NCBI RefSeq assembly: GCF_051622035.1
Contig: NC_135361.1
Span: 6,205,001 to 6,269,000, forward strand
Reading direction: 5' to 3'
DNA: 64,000 bases
Source of the DNA: Arctopsyche grandis
Lineage: Eukaryota; Arthropoda; Insecta; Trichoptera; Hydropsychidae
Below are positions 43,090 through 55,735 of the stretch, piece after piece. The notes below the pieces were generated by a model that was given only the letters and a program-made list of their open reading frames with translations, was not told where the DNA came from and did no database searches. Each line of letters opens with the position of its first letter. Within the stretch, counting starts at the first letter, position 1. Position numbers and translations under genes: made by a program.

Positions 43090-46000
43090 ATGAAGTTAAT
43101 ATGGACAACTTGTTTGCTATTACTTTCGTACGAAATTAATGCTGCAAAAGTAATATCAATAACGGGCGATCCAATTAATTTTACTCCCAATAAAAACTCA
43201 AAGTCAGACAACGAATCGCCAATAATCGGTATACTGTCTCAAGAGGTATCCTATGCTCTCGAACAATTGTATCCAGGAATGTATGGCAGTTTTATAGCTG
43301 CATCCTATGTGAAATTTGTGGAAGGAGCTGGAGCGAGAGTGGTGCCGATTTGGTAATATTTTATATAACCGATTATTTTTTCAAATAATTTTTATCTTAT
43401 CATTAAAAGAAGAAGTCAAACGGATGATTCGGTATCGTAACTATTCGCAGACCTTTGTACTGCTTATGTATTGTGTATAATATTTCATTTCAGCTAACTT
43501 GGCAGTAATCTCGATTCCTATTGGACTACGAGTTTTATTGTTTGGTCAGCAGTTTGGCTTAATGGTAGCGTATATGTTTAGCACCATGCGATCACTGGTT
43601 CGATCCGCCAAAACTGCTGGTTAGATTTGGGGGTTTTGTGACTCCAAATAGATCGTTTCTCTATCAGTGTTTGCCAATTTTATCTGATCATTGTTGAAAC
43701 TGTTCTTCAGATTGGCAAATAAATCCTTTCCTGTTGTCACAAAAAATCTTATGTATTATTGTGTATAATTTGTAAAAATCATGCACAAAATCTAAATCTA
43801 TAGATGTCTCAATAATCATCTGTATTTTATTCTGTGTATTAATTGTAATAATTGTGCACAAAATCTAAAACCCATAGATGTGTCAATGGATTAATTCTGT
43901 ACTTAATTAAATTATGTAATGATTATGTATTAAAAATATATATAATTTCTTGATATTTATAGTTCACTTGTCGCATTGGAGCGATCTGTAATGACTAGAG
44001 TACGAATAGCCAAGGTGTCGCTCATTGTTCAATTGTTGTAAATGCTTTGTAAAAAAGGTTCGGCAAACCTTTAACAATGCATTTACAACATTTGAACAAT
44101 AAACGGCACCTTGGTTATCGGGGCTCTAGTAATGACGAGTGTACTTTGATTGATTGAATAAAAAAAAAAAATTAATAACCTCTACTATACATACACAGCT
44201 CCCAATGATTAGAAAATCATATATTACCAATAGGAATCGTGTATTTTTTCCACTATAAAATGAAGTAAAATGAGATATATGTATGTACATATGTACATAT
44301 GTATGTCTCGTATACCTCGTCCAATTAGAATCAATTAAATTCAATTGATTCGATGTTTTTATTATTATTATTATTATTAATATATTAATTATGATTTCTT
44401 TATAGCATTGGAAAAGAAGAAGATTATTACGTAGACATCATAAATAAAATTAATGGGTTCGTAAAAACATTAACTTATATTATACGAGTTGGATACTTTT
44501 GATATACATACATACATAAATATTTATGTACAGCTATATTTTTAATTTAAGTCAAAACTGATGATGAATATCAAAAGTTATCATTCTTGGAGCAGACCAT
44601 ATATTTGTTTTTGTCGATATTTATGTACATACAATATATGTTTATAAATATTTATATTTATAAACACACAAGTAGATGGCAATACATTGTACTTTTAATT
44701 TTATTATTATGTAATTGATACATACTTAAGCGTGTATTTAACAATTTAGTAAAAATACACATGTTTTTTTAATTGAAAAAATGTTAGAAAAAATGTGGTA
44801 TGTTGTAAAAATGTTTTGGAAAAAGTTGACATTCCCAAATAGATATTTTTGACTATACATACAATTTCATGAAATTGTTCGAAATTTTAAGGGGCTATTA
44901 GGTTAATTGGTGTTTTCCGACTTGCAAAATTGCGCAAGCATGTGTATGTAGGATTTAATTTTCAAAAGTGCATGTATGAATGATGAAGTTGGCACACTTG
45001 AGTCAAGCATTAGTTTAACGACAGTTCGTTTCAAGAAATAAACATGATTCAAAGAGTTATACAAGTCTTGATGACTACCTTACCGCGTTTTCCTTCACGA
45101 ATTGGCTCCTACGTACATATATGATATTTACGGTAATTGGACTATTCGTCACATTGGGGTGAACACAAAGACAATTTTTGCCATGAAAATCGCGAATACA
45201 CAATATTTGGCACTCAAGTTCTCGTTACTATGATAGTTATTGTTAGTATGATGGACTTTTCGGCTGCCAGATGTTCCGTTATAGAGATTTTAGTGACTTT
45301 GTGACGAGTAATTTGTGACCAGTAATCACCGAACCGATATTTACATAAGCACAATATCATTGTTTATAAATTCTCGGCATTTACACGTTTAATTTATTAG
45401 TAATTTTTAATATAAAATTTCCAGATCTGAAGTTCATCAATTCAGCTGTCCAAATAAAGTATACAATTTGAATAAACCTTAGTTATAAATACTATGATTT
45501 TGATTTATATGTTTCTACACCTGCCCGTTAAATCAATATCATAAAACCATTAACAATAATATTATGCCATCAAATTTACATACCTATCTGTGAAGGATTG
45601 GCCAAAGGGTTTTTAAAATATAATTCGTATAAATATAATTCATTACACTTGATCGTACAACCGTAATGTTGATTATATATTATAATTTTTTTAAGAGTTT
45701 TATTGCCTGGTGGTGCGAGCTGGTTCAACCAGTCAAACGGGTACGCAGACGCTGGCGAAATTATATATAAAATTGCTAAGAAAATAAACGATGCTGGAGA
45801 CTATTTTCCGATTTGGGGAACTTGTTTGGGATTCGAACTTTTGACTTACCTTTCAGCAAATAGACAGGAGCATAGAAGCGATTGCAGATCCAGCAAGCAA
45901 GCTTTACATCTGGATTTTAAAAAAGGTTAGAAATTTCGTCGGTATATAATACCAACACTTAGTCTAATTTGTTTTAAATAATCTCATATGATAAAATAAA

Positions 46001-46641
46001 TCAAATAATGATATTTTATAGGTTTCCATGACAGTAGAATGTTTATGAATGCTCCTGAAGAAGTAATATCAATATTGGCCAAGGAAGCGGTTACTTCAAA
46101 TTTTCATCAATTTTGCGTTACTGAAGCGGTAATCGATTTTTTTATAATTTGTAAAGAAAATTTGATAAAATTTAAAATATTTGGAGTTATTTATATTGTT
46201 TTTTTTTTTAAGAATTTGACTCGTTTTAATTTGGATACAGAATGGAAAGTTTTATCCGTCAACGATGACTTCGATGGGTTTAATTTCATATCAACCATAG
46301 AAGCCAAAGGGTGAGGAACTTCAAGATCTGAAATTTTAGAATATTTTCTTCGAATTAATGTTTTATTATTTATTATATGCAACAGATATCCATTTTATGG
46401 GACACAATTTCACCCAGAGAAGAACATATATGAATGGGCTCCGAATCGAAATATTTCCCATTCCAAAAATGCAATTTTGGCGAACAGGTATTTTGCAGAC
46501 TTTTTCATCAGTCAAGCTCGTCAAAGTCATCACATTTTCAATGATAGTTTCGAGGAGAAATCTTCTTTAATTTATAATTTTCCTACGACATACACGGCAT
46601 TGTCTGGAAGTACATACGAGCAGTGTTACTTTTTCGCTTAA
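43090..46641 (+). CDS. GGH: Gamma-glutamyl hydrolase A
   Basis: Six exons: 43090-43352, 44406-44456, 45696-45925, 46022-46128, 46213-46310 and 46386-46641, about 334 residues, close to the usual ~320. The start MKLIWTTCLLLLSYE opens a signal peptide. The class-I glutamine-amidotransferase-like core shows [24 protein letters not shown], the nucleophile elbow [10 protein letters not shown] (catalytic Cys) and FYGTQFHPEK (catalytic His). The enzyme trims gamma-glutamyl tails from folate and antifolate polyglutamates in the lysosome or outside cells. Exon phases are identical to hydrolase B, so they are tandem duplicates. Poly(A) signal 46670-46675. Intron 1 holds a SINE and a MITE. Confidence 0.92.
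43548..43955 (+). mobile_element. tRNA-derived SINE (with box A and box B)
   Basis: The head TGGCTTAATGGTAGCG (box A) and GGTTCGATCC (box B at 43599-43608) is tRNA-like. The body GACTCCAAATAGATCG, TTTGCCAATTTTATCTGATC and AGATTGGCAAATAAATCC follows. A near copy lacking the box A head is at 52978-53335. It lies in intron 1 of hydrolase A. Confidence 0.75.
43985..44150. mobile_element. Small palindromic MITE (copy 2)
   Basis: GTAATGACTAGAGTAC and CCAAGGTGTCGCTCATTG on the left mirror GGCACCTTGG and CTAGTAATGACGAGTG on the right. The centre is AAAGGTTCGGCAAACCTTT. Same family as 27850-27965. Confidence 0.7.
45155..45335. repeat. Palindromic repeat family P (copy 4), one arm
   Basis: Inverse orientation to 40450-40668, sharing AATATTTGGCACTCAAGTTC, GGACTTTTCGGCTGCCAGATG and AATCACCGAACC. 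It is absent from the duplicated copy at 54540, where the flanks are joined directly. Confidence 0.6.
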
Positions 46642-46719
46642 TTTTTGTCATACGAAAATTGAAATTATTAATAAAATGATATAGCAAAATTTCATAGTTG
46701 ACTTTTAATATTAATTAAT

Positions 46720-47107
46720 AATGTGATATTTACTTTTTCCGTGATGTTGACTCCGTTTGGAATTCTCCTACTCCACAACTCCGACTCAGATTCCACAGCC
46801 CTATTTAACACACGATCACACGTCAAAGAAAAAACGTTTAAAATGAAACGTCTCACAATATACATATATTTTTTATGACTTAGTACATAAAATTCAAACA
46901 CTATTAGTAGCACATACATACATATATACGTATATACTATCTTCATATTTGATAACATGAGAATTATCACCTACGGAAGAGACTCATTTATGGATTTTTC
47001 AAAGCAGCTAGTCCTCTTTAGAGTTATCTTGAGTATTTTTACTAACTCGAAATTTTGGCGGATTCGAACTCGGAATCGATCACTGATCACGTTTTCATGT
47101 TCTAGAA
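46720..47107. repeat. Segmental-duplication flank (unit A)
   Basis: The text from GTGATATTTACTTTTTCCGTG to GATCACG...TTCTAGAA recurs at 56307-56695 with small changes. No gene; the upper text resembles a Helitron-like or other repeat tail. Confidence 0.6.
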
Positions 47108-47984
47108 CAGTGGTTCTCGGGTGAAATTTTACCGTGGCCGCACAGGTGATAATAATGGTCCCATGGAAATGTCTGGTGGCCGCACCAAATTTAATCAAAT
47201 AAATTACAAAAAAAGTGGATCAATTAATTCATAAAATAAAAGAAATTTTAACATTTCTATCTATTTATTTAATAATAATGCAAATGGAAATTGCTCAATA
47301 CTCCTTTCTTCCAATGCAAGCCGCATTGCTGCTTCTAAGTTTGCCTCTGTCAGCTGGTTTCTAAATTTGTTTTTAATAAAGTGCATTACACTGAATGATC
47401 TTTCGCAATATACGGTAGTGGGAAAAATAGACAATATTAATAAAGAAATTGTTGCCAAATCTTTATATTGGTTTGTTTTATTGTCAACGTATATTTCCGA
47501 CCAAAATTTTTGAACCGAAATATTATTAAAATGGTTATTAAGTACTTGATCGTGACTAATTTCTAATAATAAATATTTTACGCTAGCCCAGTTAATTAAT
47601 CTCAATACTGAAAATGATTTTTAATCTATTTTGTAGTACTATGAAATTTTCATTTGTCATCATAATAAAAGGGGAAGATACAAAAGAAACAGTTTTAAAA
47701 AAATTAAATTCTTCTTTTTTTTTACAGTTTTAAAAAATTAAACCTTTTATCAAGTTCCAGATTCAGAGATTTAAGACACTCATTATTTTAAGTTTTAATT
47801 TTAATTTTAAAGTTGTGTCTGTCATCTTATCTATCAAATCACTAACAGGCTTTTCGCTATATTTTTTGGTTTTTCAATGATGAGCATGGTTTCTATTATT
47901 GTTAAGTTACTTTTTTGTAGTTTTTAAAATATATTTAATTTTTTTTAAATATTATTTACTATTAAGTCGCTGGTGGCTATCGAA
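47108..47984 (-). mobile_element. hAT element 3, right end lost
   Basis: CAGTGGTTCTCGGG start; the first ~105 bp match hAT element 1. The minus strand encodes a hAT C-terminal dimerisation segment (47605-47261: LSIFPTTVYCERSFSVM, FRNQLTEANLEAAMRLALEE). The right side stops at GTCGCTGGTGGC without its inverted end. The duplicate region at 56695 has instead about 50 bp of uninterrupted flank, so insertion and end loss followed the duplication. Confidence 0.8.
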
Positions 47985-48660
47985 ATTAAACTCAGTATCG
48001 GTTTCTGAAATGCTCAAATTTTTACGTTGACAAAAAACAAAACATTAATACACAAAAATTCTCATAAATCGTCATGTTTTCAGCTTATGTGAGAATAACG
48101 ATTTGATAATCGAATAAGTTAAATCCATTTTAACAAAAGTTAAAATCTTTTGTAGTTTCTAAATTTTGATAGTTTTTTGACGTATGTATTGTTCATGGTT
48201 TTAGCATTGCTAAAAGGAAATGTTGCAGTTGACACACAAACATGGGTTTTGCAAAATCAAAGATGTTGAAGAGGATGCATTATGGAAGTTTTTATATAAT
48301 ATAAGAAAATACATCATAATTTCAACAAGTAAGAATATTTGTTAATTATTATTTGATTTGTTTTATAAATATTTGAACTATCAATATTAGGAAACAACCT
48401 TTTTTTTACTAAGGAAAAAAGCGGGAGGGGGGAGGGTTGGTTTTAGGGGGGGGCTGGGTCGGGCGGCGCAGTCAAAACTCGAGATTTTGACTGATTCGAA
48501 CTCAGAATCGATTACTGATCACGATTTCATGGTCTAGAAAAAATGTGTGTGTGTGGCTGTGTGTGTGTGTGTCTGTGTGTTTTGGGGATTTTTTGAACAC
48601 CGTTAGTTCTATCTACTTATTACTAAAATTCTTATAGACATGACGAAATTTTTTTTCAAA
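47985..48660. other. AT-rich DNA with duplicated pieces
   Basis: 47985-48160 matches 56748-56862 plus 59691-59760. A GATTCGAACTC...ATCACGATTTCATG block at 48482-48530 repeats a block at 47055-47100. A (TG)n stretch lies at 48544-48580. No gene. Confidence 0.45.
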
Positions 48661-48664
48661 TTTT

Positions 48665-49680
48665 TAAGTTGACCGGAAATGGTACCTCCCTTAAAGGTGT
48701 CCTCTTTTTTTTAAGTTTTTGAATTCAATTATCTCCCAAACCGCTTACTGAATCGGATTAAATTTTTTTACATGTAATATAAATAATAATATCTATAACC
48801 TTATATTTTTTAAATATTTTTATCTGAACCGAAAGTAGTAGTTTTACTCTAGAGAATCGAGGTTTTTTATGTTTTTCTCAAAAACCTTTTGGTTTATTGA
48901 ACTGAAATTTTGGTTTGGTTTATTGAACTGAAATCTAAAAGTTTAAGCGTAATAGCAAGTTATGGATAAAATTTGGTAAGCATACCTCAACCGGAAGACG
49001 CAGTTTACTCTTGTTCGATTTATCATCCACTATTTTTTTCGACCCCTTAAACATGTTCTGAATTGCGCTGTATTGTTAACCAAACAGAACAAGTAAAAAA
49101 AATTAAACACTTTTTCAAAAAAAACTTACACTGAAAAATTTTTATATAAAAAATATTATAATAGATTTTAAGAATTTATAATAGAATCGTAGCTCCCTTA
49201 TCAGGCACAAGAGCTACTCTTATCTGATAAGGAATACATGTCCAAATAAACATTATATCCTGTTATCCTGTAAATATATGTGTGATCTTCACGAAAAAAT
49301 TCAAGTATAATTTTTGTATTAATGTGATGAAAATAAAAAAAATCACTAAATTTAATAAACCGGAAGTGGGATTTTATCCTCTTAGAAAGGTCAAAAATGT
49401 TGTCGCCTGGATCCTGTCCACACCCCTAGACGTATAAAGCTGAAAATTTATATTTGTATTCCTTATGTACTAACTTAGATTTGGTAACGTTTTGGTCAGA
49501 ATTCGTAAACCGGAAGTAGTATTTTTTTTTTAAACAATATTTCATTATTTTATTTTGACCTTTTAAATTATTTTTATCGTCTTGATATTTAATGTGTATA
49601 ATAATTATACTGATTTTAAATAATAAAAAAATTTGAACAAAATCCGAAAACTGGAAGTAGAACTTTTGTCTTGTGCAAGT
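48665..49680. repeat. Degenerate ~150-bp tandem array with CCGGAAGT core
   Basis: ACCGGAAGT-like cores followed by an A/T tail and often TTTTACTC/TTTTATCCTC occur near 48673, 48839, 48991, 49360, 49510 and 49651. Spacings are about 166, 152, 369, 150 and 141 bp (369 fits two units with one core lost). The intervening DNA is very diverged and no frame persists. Confidence 0.45.
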
Positions 49681-49909
49681 TTCCATATATTTGCGCTCAA
49701 TTTGTATCGCTATCATAGTTATTAGTTCAATATCGAATTTTGTTTTGTAACCTTCTTATATTCCTCAAATACATAGATAGTCATGGGTTGGTCACACCCG
49801 AATTTTTTATTTAGCACTACACCACTGGAGACACCACTATCTCTTTTAGCATTTTAGCAGATAATCATCGCATGTAATTGTCGATCAGTATTTTTGAAAC
49901 TGTTAAGCC

Positions 49910-51282
49910 ATGCAGCTGTTTTGGGTGTTATTGGCCATTTTAATTGCACACGCAATTTCTGTACAGTCTGCAAACAATACAGATATTGACAATGCAAGCC
50001 TCAGCCTTGCACCAGATGCGACAACAGCTGTGGAAGGACCTATAATTGGCATATTGACAAGAGAATTATCCAAGTTTCTCGCTAGTAAATATCCAATGTA
50101 TGACAGTTTCATCGCAGCGTCGTATGTGAAGTATTTGGAATCATCTGGAGCTAGAGTTGTGCCAATTTTGTAAAAAAAATATATATTGATATATTTTTTC
50201 AGTTTAATTTGTATATTTTTTGTTAATTTTTCACGATTTATAAAATTTTTAGTATAGGAAGAAAGAAGCCTTATTACGAAGATATCATGAATAAAATCAA
50301 TGGGTTTGTTATAAAAATGTCAATTTTTTTTTTAATTATTTTGTTTTTTTCAAAAATTTTGTTAAAACTTCTCTAGAGTTTTATTCCCTGGTGGTTCTTC
50401 TTCATTTAAAACGTCAAGTGGATATGCAGATGCTGGGGATATAATTTATAAAATTGCTAAATCCCTCAACGATAAGGGTCAATACTTTCCACTATGGGGG
50501 ACTTGCTTAGGATTTGAACTTTTAGTTTACCTGGCGGCAAATAGAAAAGATTTTCGAGCCTCTTGCAATTCTATAAATCAGCCACTACCATTGAATTTCA
50601 AGCCTGGTAAAAAAAGTCGAAATAATAAATAGAATAAAACTCATAATGAGAAATAATTTTCCTTTTTAATTAATATTTTAGATTACCAATTAAGCAAAAT
50701 GTTCAAAGATTCACCAAGTGATATAACAACAAAATTATCCACTCAAGATATTACATCTAATTTCCATTCGTTTTGCGTCACTGAAGCTGTAAGTACTTGA
50801 ATTTCAATATTATTGAAAAAACTGTATTTATCATTATTCCGTATGATTTTTTTTCGTAGGATTTGAAAACTAACAACCTCGATAAAGATTGGACAGTTAT
50901 TGCCATTAATAATGACTTGAACGGATTCAATTTTATTTCAGCAATAGAATCAAAAAAGTAAGGTGAAAGTATGAATATGATTTTATCTGCTCGAAATAAT
51001 TTTATTCCATATACATTTTTTTATTTCAGATATCCTTTCTATGGAGTACAATTTCATCCCGAAAAGGTTATGTTTGAGTGGCAACCAAATAAAAATATTC
51101 CTCGTGGAAACGACGCAATCCTCGGCAATCGATATTTTGGTGACTTCTTCGTCAGTGAAGCTCGTAAAAGCAATCATAAATTTGCCAGCACGAAGGATGA
51201 GCAAAATTATTTAATATACAAATATAAAACAGAGTATACCGATTTGAAGGGAATCGCTTATGAGCAATGTTATTTCTTCTAA
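49910..51282 (+). CDS. GGH: Gamma-glutamyl hydrolase B
   Basis: Six exons: 49910-50169, 50253-50303, 50377-50606, 50682-50788, 50860-50957 and 51030-51282; about 332 residues. A signal peptide starts at [20 protein letters not shown]. Core motifs are [47 protein letters not shown] with the catalytic Cys, and [10 protein letters not shown] with the catalytic His; it ends YEQCYFF. Every intron position and phase equals those of hydrolase A, though the introns are far shorter (about 70-85 bp), so it has escaped the repeat invasion of A. It should hydrolyse folate polyglutamates in the lysosome or be secreted. AATAAA at 51282-51287 overlaps the stop codon, with another at 51417-51422. Confidence 0.93.
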
Positions 51283-51529
51283 ATAAAACTTATCGAGGCT
51301 GTCTCGATAGAAAGAAACTTTTCCTTTACCTACTTGGTATACATATGTATGTTTACCAAGTCATATTTCATATTATTTTTCAAGTAATTATTTCATTGTA
51401 ATTCGACAAAAACTTTAATAAAACAATACTTTTCTTATAATTTCCATCCAACTAAAAACATTTATTTATTTTTTTAATCAAAAAGTTTGAAAATCTCTAT
51501 TTTGTGACCTAAATCATTATTCATTATAC

Positions 51530-52088
51530 TGTAAGGCAGGGAAGGTATGTTGACCGTATCCCGGCCTAACGAATCACATGTTGTGTAGTTTGTAAGAGGA
51601 TCGTTTATTTTTGTTCAATTTTTACAATGGTTATTTTATGTATGAAGAAGTTGAGCTTCGTAGAAGTGAGCTGGTTGAACTCCAGAGGTTTACTCTGGTG
51701 TTCTGGAGCTGGTGCGTCGCTTTATATACGTTCTGGCTTGAAGCGTGCCGTGTGCAGATGCTTTGTCTCCTTCTTCAAGACACGTGTTGACCTGTTTTCG
51801 AGGCACGTGTCTTTGGTACACGTGTGGTTTATAGCTATGGGGTCAGCGCCAGGACGTCGTTCATTTAAGAATGGGGTCGTGTGCCACGCGTAAACGACTT
51901 TTCACGTGTTTACGGTTGCCTGATGACATCACTGTTGGGTTTCGTTCGTTTTACGATCGAGCGATGAACTATTTCTTCTGGAATAGTCGAAAGGGACGTT
52001 GCCCTTGAGTTATGCATATTTGTACAGGATCGATGATGAAATCACTGGTTTTGTTTCGTAATAGCACAAGTCGTGCTATATTCCTACA
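51530..52088 (-). mobile_element. Solo LTR, family 2, with ATAC duplication
   Basis: TGTAAGGCAGGG start and TATTCCTACA end, flanked by a perfect 4-bp duplication ATAC (51526-51529 and 52089-52092). AATAAA and TATATA boxes point to the minus strand. No internal region remains. It lies just downstream of hydrolase B. Confidence 0.8.
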
Positions 52089-52127
52089 ATACTAAACACT
52101 ACATGAAACGTTTTAATGATATATGTA

Positions 52128-52355
52128 TGTAGAGGTCGAGATATAGGGAGGATTGTGAGAGAGACAATCAAAGGCGATCTTTGTCCATAAATGTACGTTT
52201 ATTGTACATTAAGTATACACACGTGCGCGTACGCACCTACCGGTGGCCGTCCGGCTAGCGGCTCTACTGCCAACTGTCAGTTGGCATCACACTTCTCCCA
52301 ACTCCCAAACAGTGTACACTCATGTGTACCACTGTTTGTACATCACTCCTCAACA
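52128..52355 (-). mobile_element. LTR-like fragment
   Basis: TGTAGAGG start, CCTCAACA end, a minus-strand AATAAA near 52195 and a G+C-rich middle look LTR-like, but no duplication is present. Tentative. Confidence 0.3.
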
Positions 52356-52538
52356 TTACTCATTACATAATTCACTCACACACATAAAATCCCACATGTA
52401 TGTATTCGATTTGAGCAATAACAAGTATATTAATTGTAATAGGTATTTTCCCAGTAACAAGCGATGACACAACTAACTTAATTCGTATTGAAATCTTTAA
52501 ATTACATCAAAAATAAATCAAATATTTTATTTTATTTT

Positions 52539-52935
52539 TATTTTTACATACATACATACAAATATACCAGGGTAAACCCCGAATTCACCTTCCTGGTTCA
52601 CATAATTATTACATAGATACACACATGTAAATCAAACAACATCCGACATCTATGGTCAGATATTACAAACATCGTATGAATACGATAAATAACGATGAAT
52701 AACTTTCATGTAACAATACGAAATATTTTTTACATTTCAACAATCTTCCATAGAGACATCTATGGAGAAAATCTGGCGAAACCCAAGAGATAACAACAAC
52801 TCAAGGCCTCTCGCAACAGAAAATTGGATAATTAAAGCCAATTTTACAGAAATCGTTTCAAATCAGAAAAACCGACAAATTCTGACATGAAACGACCGAC
52901 CTCGTCAAACCAAGGTCTGGCCAGCAATGAAAAAT
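52539..52935 (-). mobile_element. SINE, minus strand
   Basis: Read on the minus strand it has GGCCAGACCTTGG, GGTCGGTCGTTTC, CAATTTTCTGTTGCGAGAGG and the tail CCAGGAAGGTGAATTCGGGG...CCCTGGTATATTTG with (TATG)n. The body and tail resemble those at 15725-16075 but are diverged. Confidence 0.5.
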
Positions 52936-52977
52936 AAAATAAAACTATGTATCTATGTAAAACTATGTATGTATATG

Positions 52978-53335
52978 TTTAGCACCATGCGATCACTTGT
53001 TCGATCCGCTAAAACTGCTGGTTAGATTTGGGGGTTTTGTGACTCCAAATCGACCGTTTCTCAATCAGAGTTTGCCAATTTTATCTGATCATTGTTGAAA
53101 CTGTTTCTCAGATTGGCAAATAAATCCTTTCCTGTTGTCACAAAATATCTTATGTATTATTGTGTATAATTTGTAAAAATTATGCACAAAATCTAAATCT
53201 ATAGATGTCTCAATAATCATCTGCATTTTGTTCCGTGTATTAATTGTAATAATTGTGCACAAAATCTAAAATCCATAGATGTCTCAATGGATTAATTCTG
53301 TACTTAATTAAATTATGTAATGATTATGTATTCTA
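52978..53335 (+). mobile_element. tRNA-derived SINE, head-truncated
   Basis: Near copy of 43575-43930 (TTTAGCACCATGCGATCAC, GGTTAGATTTGGGGG, AGATTGGCAAATAAATCC) without the box-A part. The two copies are about 95% alike by eye. Confidence 0.7.
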
Positions 53336-53339
53336 AGCC

Positions 53340-53652
53340 CGCTTTAAAGGTCACGGAATTTGACCCTTAAAGCCCTCAACATGAGGCCACCACCCCCCCC
53401 GACGAATACAGTCCAAGAGACCCTTTCGTCGGAGAACGAGACGGTTGTTCATGAATATCGCACAAGAACAACCGCACATCACTGTTCTAATAAAAAAACC
53501 ACACTGTACATAGCCAAGTACAAAATTAACAACAACGCATGAACACATAAAGCGCGCATGCGGTAGGAAACAAAACCTGAGATGTGCCGTGCGAATGCAC
53601 GCACACCTCAAGTAAACATATATGTACGCATGATTATGCGTGCATAAGCACG

Positions 53653-53691
<39 letters not shown>

Positions 53692-53697
53692 ACACAC

Positions 53698-53746
<49 letters not shown>

Positions 53747-54115
53747 TACACACACACACATAAACCACAAATACATACACTCACCTAAACAGCAAACGCA
53801 CACTCACACACACACACATTCACAGAATATAATATTAAAAAAAAAATCAACACATAAATGCTTTTGCAATTAAGTGGAGTAGTAGCATCCAGGGGAACAC
53901 AGCTTCCCAAAGCATTCCGCGAACTTTTCGAAAGCTCTAAACGATGCTTTACTCATTATTAGATCCCCATGATGTATGGGGCCAATGAGAGAACCCCTGA
54001 CGCTGTCCAGCAGAACCCTCCTCTCAGCCTCCATCCCAGGACAGGACCACAGAATATGATCTGCATCCTGCTCCGGAAAAGAACACGGACAAAAGGACTC
54101 AGATACCAAGCCCAT
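53340..54115 (-). mobile_element. LINE 3' end with (CA)n tract
   Basis: The minus strand encodes SFCPCSFPEQDADHILWSCP then AERRVLLDSV (about 54105-53990), the Cys/His motif near the C-terminus of R1/I-type LINE reverse transcriptases. The remaining 3' UTR runs leftward through a (CA)n/(TG)n stretch (53649-53815). It abuts the start of the segmental duplication at 54116. Confidence 0.55.
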
Positions 54116-55735
54116 CGTGTATTTTTTCCACTATAAAATGAAGTAAAATGAGATATATGTACATATGTATGTATGTCTCGTATACCTCGTCCAATTAAAA
54201 TCAATTAAATTCAATTGATTCGATGTTTTTATTATTGTTATAATTAATATATTAATTATGATTTCATTATAGGATTGGAAAAGAAGAAGATTATTAAGAA
54301 ATTTTAAGGGGTTATTAGGTTAATTGGTGTTCTCCGACTTGCAAAATTGCGCAAGCATGTGTATGTAGGATTTAATTTTCAAAAGTGCATGTATGAATGA
54401 TTAAGTTGGCACACTTGAGTCAAGTATTAGTTTAACGACAGTTCGTTTCAAGAAATAAACATGATTCAAAGCGCTATACAAGTCTTGATGACTACCTTAC
54501 CGCGTGTCCCTTCACGAATTGGCTCCTACGTATATGATATTTACACAATCACAATATCATTGTTTATAAACTCGGGACTAATTCTCGGCATTTACACGTT
54601 TAATTTAGTATTTTTCAATATAAAATTTCCAGATCTGAAGTTCATCAATTCAGCTGTCCAAATAAAGTATACAATTTGAATAAACCTAAGTTATAAATAC
54701 TATGATGTTGATTTATATGTTTCGACACCTGCCCGTTAAATCAATATCATAAAACCATTAACAATAATATTTTGCAATCAAATTTACATACCTATGTATC
54801 TGTTAAGGATTGGCAAAGGGTTTTTCAAATATAATTCGTGATATTAAATACTAAATTTTACCTCTTTCTCGTTGATCCACTTCTAAAATAATTCGTACAA
54901 CCGTAATGTTGATTATATTTTATAATTTTTTTAAGAGTTTTATTGCCTGGTGGTGCGAGCTGGTTCAACCAGTCAAACGGGTACGCAGACGCTGGCAAAA
55001 TTATATATAAAAATGCTATGAAAATAAATGATGCTGGAGACTATTTTCCTATTTGGGGAACTTGTTTGGGATTCGAACTTTTGACTTACCTTTCAGCAAA
55101 TAGACAGGAACATAGAAGCGATTGCAGATCCAGCAAACAAGCTTTACATCTGGACTTAAAAAAAAGGTTAGAAGTTTTGTCGGTATATATAATAATACCA
55201 AAACTAATAAAAGTCTAATCTGTTTTAAACAATCTCAAATGATTAAATTAATCAAATAATGATATTTTATAGGTTTCCATGACAGTAGAATGTTTATGAA
55301 TGCTCCTGAAGAAGTAATATCGATATTGGACAAGGAAGCGGTTACTTCAAATTTTCATCAATTTTGCGTTACTGAAGCGGTAATCGATTTTTTTTATAAT
55401 TTTTAAAGAAAATTTTATACAATTTAAAATTTTTGGAAATATTTATCTTGTGTTTTTTTTTTTAAGAATTTGACCCCAGTAGAACATACATATATGAATG
55501 GGCTCCGAATCGAAATATTTCCCATTCCAAAAATGCAATTATGGCGAACAGGTATTTTGCAGACTTTTTCATCAGTCAAGCTCGTCAAAGTCATCACATT
55601 TTCAATGATAGTTTCTAGGAGAAAGCTTCTTTAATTTATAATTTTCCTACGACATACACGGCATTGTCTGGAAGTACATAGAGCAGTGTTACTTTTTCGC
55701 CCAATTTTTGCCATACGAAAATTAAAATCTTCTTC
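54116..55735 (+). pseudogene. Gamma-glutamyl hydrolase A duplicate, broken
   Basis: A segmental copy of about 44240-46660. Exon 1 is absent. Exon 2 survives only as 54273-54295, cut by a ~450-bp deletion. Exon 3 (54936-55166) keeps [10 protein letters not shown] but is one base longer in its terminal A-run, shifting the frame. Exon 4 (55273-55379) is kept. Exon 5 is reduced to its first 8 bases and fused by deletion to exon 6 (from about 55475), which has an early stop at the FEEK position and loses the FHPEK catalytic His. High identity (about 95%) points to a recent duplication. It cannot make an active enzyme. Confidence 0.85.

Noticed and set aside
43548-43640. tRNA gene
   Set aside because: Boxes A and B exist, but the fold downstream and the long body mark a SINE head, not a tRNA.
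53351-53873. Cys/Val- and His/Thr-rich open frames
   Set aside because: Translation of a (CA)n/(TG)n microsatellite.
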